Shown here piece after piece: positions 12,086-15,666 of a stretch of DNA of 15,666 nucleotides; positions within the stretch are counted from its first letter, which is position 1; each line of letters starts with the position of its first letter. The notes beneath the pieces are model-generated. The model saw nothing but the letters and a program-made list of their open reading frames with translations, ran no database searches and was not told the origin of the DNA. Origin of the DNA: C7867-006 sp035438705 (GTDB taxonomy: Bacteria; Patescibacteriota; Minisyncoccia; Phycocordibacterales; DATDWN01); NCBI GenBank assembly GCA_035438705.1, contig DAORIV010000011.1:1-15666 (forward strand). Reading direction: 5' to 3'. Made by a program: the position numbers and the translations under genes.

Positions 12086-12277
12086 CTAAGCCTGTTTCAG
12101 CTTTTCGATCGAGTTTGTATAGTGCCTCCACTCCGGGTCTTCAGACACAATGTCCAGAATGAGTCTTGAGACACGCATACCAAAACCTACTCGAGCACGA
12201 ATCCTGTCAAAAACCTTTCTTCGTTCATGCTCGAGGAGTGAGAGTTGCACTTCTCTCCATTTTTCATCTTGGGTCAT
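12086..12277 (-). CDS. Small basic helical protein, second gene of island 4
   Basis: A 63-aa protein of unknown family, predicted to be almost all alpha-helix and rich in Arg and Glu (KWREVQLSLLEHERRKVFDRIRARVGFGMRV, described by its ends at residues 6-36). There is no membrane segment, signal peptide or cysteine. Its ATG directly follows the TAG of the preceding gene with no gap, so translation is coupled, and the two products may interact. The terminator begins 5 nt beyond its stop. Small helical partner proteins of this sort can be antitoxin-like or adaptor-like, but nothing in the sequence shows that. Confidence 0.7.
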   Translation of the reverse strand: MTQDEKWREVQLSLLEHERRKVFDRIRARVGFGMRVSRLILDIVSEDPEWRHYTNSIEKLKQA

Positions 12278-12526
12278 CTACGCCTCCGCTTTTGCTTTAA
12301 CTAAGGTGATGGTGTCTTTCGACACACCCCTTGAAGCATAACTTATCGTCTTTACTTCTGCGATGCTATCGATTATTCCCAGTCGACAGGAAACAAGATC
12401 TCCGACTTTCAAAAAGTGGCCATTTGAAATCACAACGGCAACTTCTTCGCCATTAAAGAACCGAAGGAAGTCATCTTTGCCGATAGAGATTTCAGCAACA
12501 TCCCTTCTGAATCTATTTGGGTTCAT
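12278..12526 (-). CDS. Small beta-rich protein, possibly PUA/ASCH-like, first gene of island 4
   Basis: An 82-aa protein. The order of elements (KDDFLRFFNGEEVAVVISNG, then HFLKVGDLVSCRLG, then AEVKTISYASRG and DTITLVKAKAEA) resembles short ASCH/PUA-like or DUF3850 domains, in which a fixed G-x-x-F-x-V-G-D element leads into a strand. This is a resemblance only. The start ATG 12526 has GGGAGG (12531-12536) four bases upstream. Codon third positions are G/C-rich compared with the DUF1801 gene upstream and the membrane protein downstream. It is followed without a gap by the 63-aa gene. If the fold is right, it may bind RNA or a modified nucleotide. Confidence 0.7.
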   Translation of the reverse strand: MNPNRFRRDVAEISIGKDDFLRFFNGEEVAVVISNGHFLKVGDLVSCRLGIIDSIAEVKTISYASRGVSKDTITLVKAKAEA

Positions 12527-12530
12527 ACAC

Positions 12531-12570
12531 CCTCCCAGAGTAAAGGTACAACATTTCTAAAGAAAATCAA
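12531..12570 (-). promoter_or_regulatory. Promoter and ribosome binding site of island 4
   Basis: On the minus strand TTGATT (12565-12570), a 16-bp spacer and TACCTT (12543-12548), then GGGAGG (12531-12536). The -35 overlaps the stop codon of the upstream DUF1801 gene. The -10 is weak, so read-through from upstream is also possible. Confidence 0.5.
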
Positions 12571-12935
12571 TTCTTCTTTCTATTTTTCTCCTCTTTTAGT
12601 CTGAAATTAATCACCTTTGTAATAAGTGTTATTGGAAGCGCTTTGTCATATGGAAATCGTATGCAACCTTTCGAATAACTAATTCCCTTCTTTTTTAATT
12701 CATCTTCAACTGCTTTTACCCCAGATGGTGATGGATAAAAACCCAAATGCCCCTTCATACCTGCAAAGTGTATAAAATTTCTTCCATTTAGTTCTATTGT
12801 TGGCATTCCATATTTAATACTTTCAACTCCTTTTGGAATAAGTTTTCTTGATAAGTTTCGCATTTCCTTTAGTCTTGGAAGAAATTCTTTTGGAGTTGCT
12901 TTTATGTACTCATCTATGTCTTTAAATATTTTCAT
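12567..12935 (-). CDS. DUF1801 / YdhG-like protein
   Basis: A 122-aa cytoplasmic protein of the YdhG/DUF1801 type. Family stretches are DIDEYIKATPKEFLPRLKEMRNL, given by its ends (residues 5-27), the conserved SIKYGMPTIELNGRNFIHFAG (about 41-61), HLGFYPSPSGV, and SKGCIRFPYDKALP near the C-terminus. The fold is related to frataxin/CyaY. Biochemical function is not established. The frame is open to 12962 via TTG, but ATG 12935 lies one base after the upstream zinc-ribbon stop and gives the normal N-terminus. Cotranscribed with the zinc ribbon gene. Confidence 0.88.
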   Translation of the reverse strand: MKIFKDIDEYIKATPKEFLPRLKEMRNLSRKLIPKGVESIKYGMPTIELNGRNFIHFAGMKGHLGFYPSPSGVKAVEDELKKKGISYSKGCIRFPYDKALPITLITKVINFRLKEEKNRKKN

Positions 12936-12936
12936 G

Positions 12937-13185
12937 TTATTTATTTTTCCAGCGAGGAGCAAAACCAGCTATAAATGCGAAAAGGTGCGCTTTGATTTTA
13001 CTCTCACCTCTTTTAACAATTTCATCTACCATAGCTTTTTTGAACTCTTTCAAATCATTTCCTTCATAACAAAGTTTTCCACCACGATAACAGTAACTAC
13101 AATACTGTTTTGATTCTCTATTTTCTCCAAGTGGATCTTTACTAAAAGGCATCATACAACTTTCACAATATTTATTTTCTTTCAT
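12937..13185 (-). CDS. Putative zinc ribbon protein
   Basis: An 82-aa protein that matches the small "putative zinc ribbon" family. It has CESC near residue 7 followed by MMPFSKDPLGENRESKQYCSYCYRGG, given by its ends, so two CxxC pairs (C7/C10 and C28/C31) would hold one zinc. A helical tail KEFKKAMVDEIVKRGESKIKA and AFIAGFAPRWKN close it. The open frame extends far upstream through island 5's terminator; ATG 13185 is chosen because an extended -10 box lies 7 nt before it and overlaps the alternative ATG at 13194. Followed one base later by the DUF1801 gene, a combination that suggests a joint role, not known in detail. Confidence 0.87.
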   Translation of the reverse strand: MKENKYCESCMMPFSKDPLGENRESKQYCSYCYRGGKLCYEGNDLKEFKKAMVDEIVKRGESKIKAHLFAFIAGFAPRWKNK

Positions 13186-13201
13186 ATTTAGCATTATACC
13201 A
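13186..13201 (-). promoter_or_regulatory. Predicted leaderless promoter of the zinc ribbon gene
   Basis: TGG plus TATAAT (13193-13198) on the minus strand, 7 nt before ATG 13185. The in-frame ATG at 13194 falls inside the -10 box and so is unlikely to be used. Confidence 0.6.
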
Positions 13202-13208
13202 AATCGAA

Positions 13209-13239
13209 AGGCCCACCGAAGCATTTGCTTGGTGGGCCT
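13209..13239 (-). terminator. Hairpin terminator of island 5
   Basis: AGGCCCACC...AAGCA pairs with TGCTTGGTGGGCCT: 14 bp with one bulged base and a 2-3-base loop. It lies 7 bases after the stop of the 62-aa gene. Only a short T run follows on the minus strand. Confidence 0.75.
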
Positions 13240-13246
13240 AGTTGCA

Positions 13247-13435
13247 CTACTTACGCCGGTACTGGACAGCAAGGAGTGCCTTCACATCCTCCTGTTCACA
13301 GAAGGTAGAAAGCTGAGTGGCATCGATCTTTGTAGGGTCGATACCTCTTTCCTCGCAGAACTTCACCAGAAGTTCGTCTTTCCGCCTCATGATTTCTTTC
13401 TCGGTCAGTTGAGGCATAACTCCGTCTTCGGCCAT
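13247..13435 (-). CDS. Small acidic-to-mixed charge orphan protein (island 5)
   Basis: A 62-aa soluble protein, no known family. MAEDGVMPQLTEKEIMRRKDELL starts it (residues 1-23), followed by VKFCEERGIDPTKIDATQLS and FCEQEDVKALLAVQYRRK. Both the KFCEERGIDP and STFCEQEDV stretches look like short helices ending in a Cys, which could pair or bind metal; two cysteines alone are not enough to claim it. The pattern of helix, turn with GIDPTKI, helix is reminiscent of small helix-turn-helix or adaptor proteins. The start is fixed by AAGGAGGTG (13442-13450), 6 nt before ATG 13435; an upstream TTG at 13456 lies before this site. It has its own promoter and terminator. Confidence 0.78.
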   Translation of the reverse strand: MAEDGVMPQLTEKEIMRRKDELLVKFCEERGIDPTKIDATQLSTFCEQEDVKALLAVQYRRK

Positions 13436-13441
13436 ATTTTT

Positions 13442-13486
13442 CACCTCCTTCCTCAAACATTATACATTAAAATATGTAAAAAGCAA
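13442..13486 (-). promoter_or_regulatory. Promoter and near-perfect Shine-Dalgarno site of island 5
   Basis: On the minus strand TTGCTT (13481-13486), a 16-bp spacer, TATAAT (13459-13464), then AAGGAGGTG (13442-13450). This is the best ribosome binding site in the window. Confidence 0.7.
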
Positions 13487-13527
13487 GTATATAAATACAC
13501 ATGAGTTGCTATAAATACTATCTATTA

Positions 13528-13800
13528 TTACATTCCAAAAATAATTAAAGAAACAAGAATACCACTAGCTATACTGTTAAGTAGTGAAGCAATACCAAGT
13601 GAAAGTAAATTTCTGTGAATTGAATAGAGAAGCCACACAATACTGTTTACAAATATGATCACAAAGGTTGCCAAAGAAAGTTCAGTCGTACTTCCACCCG
13701 TAACTACTGAATACAATTGAGGATACAAAGCAACTCCAGATACAAATCCATTTAAAAAAGCTAACTTATCAATAAAGTGATGGTGAAATACCAATTCCAT
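13528..13800 (-). CDS. SemiSWEET / PQ-loop small membrane protein
   Basis: A 90-aa protein with three membrane helices, one PQ-loop unit. The defining proline-glutamine motif is present in SGVALYPQLYSVV (about residues 21-33), followed by the conserved TTELSLATFVIIFVNSIVWLLY and a third helix LGIASLLNSIASGILVSLI. SemiSWEETs work as dimers and move sugars through the membrane; here the substrate is not shown. In a fermentative CPR cell a sugar uptake or exchange role would fit. An extended -10 box lies 6 nt before its ATG, and the VOC gene upstream ends 43 nt away without a terminator, so read-through is possible. Confidence 0.88.
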   Translation of the reverse strand: MELVFHHHFIDKLAFLNGFVSGVALYPQLYSVVTGGSTTELSLATFVIIFVNSIVWLLYSIHRNLLSLGIASLLNSIASGILVSLIIFGM

Positions 13801-13815
13801 AACCTAATCATACCA
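13801..13815 (-). promoter_or_regulatory. Predicted leaderless promoter of the SemiSWEET gene
   Basis: TGG plus TATGAT (13807-13812) on the minus strand ends 6 nt before ATG 13800. Confidence 0.5.
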
Positions 13816-13843
13816 GTATTACCAAATTAAAACATCAAACTTT

Positions 13844-14263
13844 TTACTTAGATTCTACTATCCACTCCACACCGTACTTATCACGGAACATTCCTGCATA
13901 AGTTCCCCATGGGCTATCACTCATCGGTCCTTCCACTTGTCCTCCTTCTGACAGACTGCCAAATACCCTTTCTGCTTCTTCTCTACTATCTAGTATTAAA
14001 TAAATCTTACTTCTGTTTTCGTTTTCATTTACCTTTCCCATAAACTCAGGGACATCGTTTCCCACTAGCACATTTGATCCGCCTACTGGCAAAACTATTT
14101 GCATTATTTTATTTGCCTCTGCTTCAGGCACCTGGAAGTCTGGTCCTGCTAGGTCTTTGAATCGAACTATTTTTGTAAACTCTCCACCAAAAACTGATTT
14201 ATAAAAATTAAAAGCTTCCTCGGCATTGCCGTTGAAATTTATCCATGGATTTAATGTTGTCAT
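13844..14263 (-). CDS. VOC-superfamily protein, PhnB/3-demethylubiquinone-type
   Basis: A 139-aa protein of the PhnB-like branch of the vicinal oxygen chelate fold. Family features are LNPWINFNGNAEEAFNFYKSVFGGEF (described by ends, residues 4-29), IMQIVLPVGGSNVLVGNDVP, FGSLSEGGQVEGPMSDSPWG and the C-terminal MFRDKYGVEWIVE. Such proteins form dimers with a metal or ligand pocket; many have unknown substrates. Length is normal. The gene has its own extended -10 promoter whose upstream region is nearly the same as that of the kinase gene upstream. Confidence 0.92.
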   Translation of the reverse strand: MTTLNPWINFNGNAEEAFNFYKSVFGGEFTKIVRFKDLAGPDFQVPEAEANKIMQIVLPVGGSNVLVGNDVPEFMGKVNENENRSKIYLILDSREEAERVFGSLSEGGQVEGPMSDSPWGTYAGMFRDKYGVEWIVESK

Positions 14264-14299
14264 ACGGGTAGTATAGCAGAGGGTTGGGGTGGGAGGAAG
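14264..14299 (-). promoter_or_regulatory. Predicted leaderless promoter with C-rich upstream tract, copy B
   Basis: TGC plus TATACT (14270-14275) ends 6 nt before ATG 14263. Upstream lies a pyrimidine-rich tract CTTCCTCCCACCCC then AACCC. The arrangement matches the copy at 14813-14848 over about 40 nt with roughly eight differences, so one was probably copied from the other. Confidence 0.6.
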
Positions 14300-14812
14300 T
14301 TAATCTAATGAAGCAAGGAATTCATCAAGTTTCGTTTCCGGTTTGAACACTGAAACATTTTCACTTGAACTTGGTATTTCCAACTCAGCGATAGCTTGAT
14401 CTAAATATTCCTGTTTTACATCATGTCTTTCCTTTGTAATTAAATTTTGCGCTTGTCTTTGTTTTTGGACTTCAATAGGAGTATCTAGAAAAATGACTTT
14501 TGTAGTCGCACCCACCGATTTAGCTAATTCTCTAAGTTTGTCCCTGTGTTCGAAACGTAAAGCCACATCATCAAACACAACTGATTTACCTTGTTTTAAC
14601 TTTTCTAAAATTCTTTCATGGCACAATTTAGAAAGCATCTCCCATTGAGCATCATCGTCTTGATCAATATTAAGTTCACCCTTTTTTTCAAAATACATTC
14701 CGTCTTGGCTTACTAAATCTGCACCTGTATGTTCAGCAATCTTTTTCGCTAGTGTAGATTTACCAGAAAAACCGACACCGCACATGATATATAGAGTTGT
14801 AGTTGTTCGCAT
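14300..14812 (-). CDS. P-loop ATP-binding kinase-like protein (zeta-toxin / polynucleotide-kinase-like)
   Basis: A 170-aa P-loop protein. Walker A is GVGFSGKST (residues 12-20), with the early Asp in SQDGMYF (residue 37) typical of small AAA_33-type kinases. KSVVFDDVALRFEHRDKLREL (about 56-76) is the second conserved stretch, and VIFLDTPIEVQKQRQAQ carries the lid-like Arg residues (about 87-105). The fold is shared by zeta toxins, polynucleotide kinases, chloramphenicol phosphotransferase and small-molecule kinases, so the substrate is open. No antitoxin-like gene is next to it, which argues against a toxin. It is preceded by the ASCH gene and has its own leaderless promoter. Confidence 0.88.
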   Translation of the reverse strand: MRTTTTLYIMCGVGFSGKSTLAKKIAEHTGADLVSQDGMYFEKKGELNIDQDDDAQWEMLSKLCHERILEKLKQGKSVVFDDVALRFEHRDKLRELAKSVGATTKVIFLDTPIEVQKQRQAQNLITKERHDVKQEYLDQAIAELEIPSSSENVSVFKPETKLDEFLASLD

Positions 14813-14848
14813 AGAGGTATTATAGCAGTGGGTTAGAGTGGGAGGAAA
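14813..14848 (-). promoter_or_regulatory. Predicted leaderless promoter with C-rich upstream tract, copy A
   Basis: TGC plus TATAAT (14819-14824) ends 6 nt before ATG 14812. The tract TTTCCTCCCACTCTAACCCA upstream encodes the last residues and stop of the ASCH protein, so the repeat extends into that coding region. Confidence 0.65.
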
Positions 14849-15162
14849 GAGAAGGAGAGAATTTTGACTTCAGTGTTTTCATCCACCTTGTCTCCATAGT
14901 ATCCACTATATGTTTTATACATTTCTTCTTCTGAACTATATGTTTCGTGACCAGTCCAATCCACGTCAGATAAAGTTCCAAGAGTTCTAACTACAAGTTT
15001 TGTAATTTTAGCTGTGCCAAACTGCTCTCCAGTTTCTTTGTTTACGAAAATTAGTTCGTCCCCTTCCTTTAGATTTTTATCATCAAAAAGTCTCCAAGTT
15101 GAAGTTTTTTGTCCTGATAGTATTTGTGTTACGAGGTGTGGGGCGAATTTGAGGGTAGGCAT
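14833..15162 (-). CDS. ASCH-domain protein
   Basis: A 109-aa protein with the ASCH (PUA-like) fold. Hallmarks are LKFAPHLVTQILSGQKTSTWRLF (described by ends, residues 4-26), with the G-x-K-T-x-T-x-R pattern, NLKEGDELIFVN (about 30-41), and FGTAKITKLVVRTL. ASCH domains bind RNA or modified nucleosides, and some hydrolyse N4-acetylcytidine; which applies is unknown. The C-terminus FLPL and its stop are formed by the pyrimidine tract that recurs before the VOC gene. Its promoter abuts the palindrome at the end of the HNH gene. Confidence 0.9.
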   Translation of the reverse strand: MPTLKFAPHLVTQILSGQKTSTWRLFDDKNLKEGDELIFVNKETGEQFGTAKITKLVVRTLGTLSDVDWTGHETYSSEEEMYKTYSGYYGDKVDENTEVKILSFSFLPL

Positions 15163-15177
15163 AAGATAAATATATCA
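15163..15177 (-). promoter_or_regulatory. Predicted leaderless promoter of the ASCH gene
   Basis: TGA plus TATATT (15169-15174) on the minus strand ends 6 nt before ATG 15162, immediately after the T-rich arm of the upstream terminator. Confidence 0.55.
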
Positions 15178-15179
15178 CA

Positions 15180-15210
15180 AAACAAAAACCGCATTATGCG
15201 GTTTTTGTTT
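15180..15210 (-). terminator. Perfect 14-bp palindromic terminator overlapping the HNH stop
   Basis: Arms 15180-15193 and 15197-15210 are exact complements around a TTA loop, with A-rich and T-rich outer ends that allow termination on either strand. The loop TTA is the complement of the HNH stop codon TAA, so the gene ends inside the terminator. Confidence 0.85.
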
Positions 15211-15430
15211 CAAGAATGTATCTCTCAATTGCATGTAGTCTTGAATGATCACTTCTTTTCATTATCCAAAGATTGGATTTTCTAAAATTCATTTTATTTC
15301 CGTCAATATGATGAACTACATATCCCGGGAATATAATACCCCCGACCTTGTTAGCCGCGATGGTTCTGTGAACCAACTTATTGTTAAATTTCCATCGTGG
15401 GTAGCCATTTTTATCTTTATACCAACTCAT
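15194..15430 (-). CDS. Small HNH endonuclease-family protein
   Basis: A 78-aa protein with a compact HNH nuclease core: KLVHRTIAANKVGG (about residues 18-31), GYVVHHIDGNKMNFRKSNL (about 36-54; HH and the N of the HNH motif), then KRSDHSRLH (about 58-66; last His). It resembles HNH_3-type homing endonucleases from phages and introns, reduced to little more than the catalytic module. It stands alone between a tRNA gene and the ASCH gene, with no recognisable intron, DNA-binding repeat or phage gene nearby, so it may be a free-standing endonuclease or a remnant. The last codons double as terminator stem. Confidence 0.85.
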   Translation of the reverse strand: MSWYKDKNGYPRWKFNNKLVHRTIAANKVGGIIFPGYVVHHIDGNKMNFRKSNLWIMKRSDHSRLHAIERYILETKTA

Positions 15431-15448
15431 ATTTTATATATTATACCA
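15431..15448 (-). promoter_or_regulatory. Possible promoter of the HNH gene
   Basis: TGG plus TATAAT (15440-15445) on the minus strand lies 9 nt before ATG 15430, so its mRNA would have a leader of a few bases at most. Confidence 0.5.
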
Positions 15449-15513
15449 TATTTATATTTTATGTCAAATATATGAGAACTAATGAAACAATTGGTGGTAA
15501 AAATTCAAAAAAG

Positions 15514-15525
15514 TGTTATTATAGT
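15514..15525 (+). promoter_or_regulatory. Possible tRNA promoter
   Basis: TGT plus TATTAT (15517-15522), overlapping TATAGT (15520-15525), lies about 20 bp before the tRNA. There is no convincing -35. Confidence 0.4.
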
Positions 15526-15544
15526 ATCTGTTTCAAATGAATAT

Positions 15545-15618
15545 TGGGAGATCGTCTAACGGTAGGACAGAAGCCTTTGAAGCTTTTAATTGGGGTTCGA
15601 TTCCCTGTCTCCCAGCCA
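15545..15618 (+). tRNA. trnQ: tRNA-Gln (anticodon UUG), CCA encoded
   Basis: A cloverleaf can be drawn: acceptor TGGGAGA/TCTCCCA, D arm GTC...GAC with the usual GG, anticodon stem GAAGC/GCTTT with loop CTTTGAA (anticodon TTG at 15577-15579), T arm with TTCGATT and two wobble pairs at its base, discriminator G and encoded CCA at 15616-15618. The U-A first pair and G discriminator agree with tRNA-Gln. Confidence 0.95.
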
Positions 15619-15619
15619 G

Positions 15620-15663
15620 CTTGAGATAGTTTCGGACTCCGAGGAGGCTCGAAATAGCTCAAG
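15620..15663 (+). terminator. Hairpin directly after the tRNA, possible terminator
   Basis: CTTGAG (15620-15625) pairs with CTCAAG (15658-15663), and inside it TTTCG (15630-15634) with CGAAA (15650-15654), separated by small AUAG/UAG internal loops; the tip can add CTCC/GGAG. It begins two bases after the CCA. The window ends before any T tract could be seen, so a terminator, a processed spacer RNA or the start of another island are all possible. Confidence 0.4.
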
Positions 15664-15666
15664 TAA

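Noticed and set aside
11701..13239. Island hairpins as integron attC-like recombination sites
   Set aside because: They lack the paired GTTRRRY/RYYYAAC core ends and the bulged extrahelical bases, differ in sequence from one another, and are placed and shaped like terminators. No integrase is in the window.
13186..13272. Upstream extension of the zinc ribbon protein
   Set aside because: It reads through the island 5 terminator hairpin and the -10 box; ATG 13185 gives the family N-terminus.
14300..14812. P-loop kinase as a zeta toxin of a toxin-antitoxin pair
   Set aside because: No small antitoxin gene adjoins it, and the fold is shared with many metabolic kinases.
1..15666. CRISPR array, transposase or prophage structural genes
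   Set aside because: No spaced direct repeats, no transposase or integrase frame and no capsid, portal or terminase genes are seen.
1..15666. Alternative code with TGA read as glycine (as in Gracilibacteria/SR1)
   Set aside because: TGA ends the DUF2177, DUF1801 and 91-aa membrane genes at the expected places, and recognised genes have no in-frame TGA.

Overview
The window looks like chromosome from a Candidatus Patescibacteria (CPR) bacterium, most likely the Paceibacteria/Parcubacteria branch. The basis is A+T-rich, very tightly packed DNA with mostly short proteins, a minimal fused glycolytic enzyme, and small membrane or Gmad2/GerMN-type proteins of kinds I associate with that group. The code appears standard: TGA is used as a stop, for example at the ends of the DUF2177 and 91-aa membrane genes. 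Taxonomy is inferred from gene content and style, not from a marker gene.

Layout. Nearly everything is on the minus strand, so read from high to low coordinates. The right end holds a plus-strand tRNA-Gln(UUG), then a run of small minus-strand genes: HNH endonuclease, ASCH protein, P-loop kinase, VOC/PhnB-like protein, SemiSWEET/PQ-loop protein, zinc ribbon protein and DUF1801 protein. The middle (8.9-12.0 kb) holds an EamA half-transporter, a DUF4105/Lnb-like putative lipoprotein N-acyltransferase, a divergent secreted helical protein and a small membrane protein. From 8.4 down to 1.8 kb there are two polycistronic units: 2-hydroxyacid dehydrogenase, phosphoglycerate mutase-pyruvate kinase fusion, CcdA, TspO and GerMN protein; then HtpX, DUF2177, DUF1295 and Gmad2 protein. 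The left end carries an ECF sigma factor and a membrane protein cut off by the window edge.

Two expression styles alternate. The A+T-rich resident genes that begin a transcription unit almost all have an extended -10 box (TGnTATAAT-like) ending exactly 6 nt before the ATG. This predicts leaderless mRNAs. Their downstream genes follow with gaps of about 0-20 nt or short overlaps, and no obvious Shine-Dalgarno (SD) sequence.

Five short islands, visibly richer in G+C, are built differently: 1298-1765, 8496-8912, 10974-11738, 12051-12570 and 13209-13486. Each has a TTGnnn -35 box about 16-18 bp from a -10, a 5' leader, a clear SD (AAGGGG, AGGAGG or AAGGAGGTG), one or two small orphan ORFs and a closing hairpin. 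They encode two Cys-rich possible zinc proteins, a lipoprotein plus membrane-protein pair, two small soluble proteins and a 62-aa acidic protein. This recurring insulated cassette is the most unusual thing in the window.

How the genes work together (partly inferred). CcdA, TspO, HtpX, DUF2177, DUF1295, the GerMN and Gmad2 surface proteins, and a nearby ECF sigma factor with a membrane partner suggest an envelope or redox stress neighbourhood. The dehydrogenase and PGM-PYK fusion, in the same operon, sit at the lower end of glycolysis.
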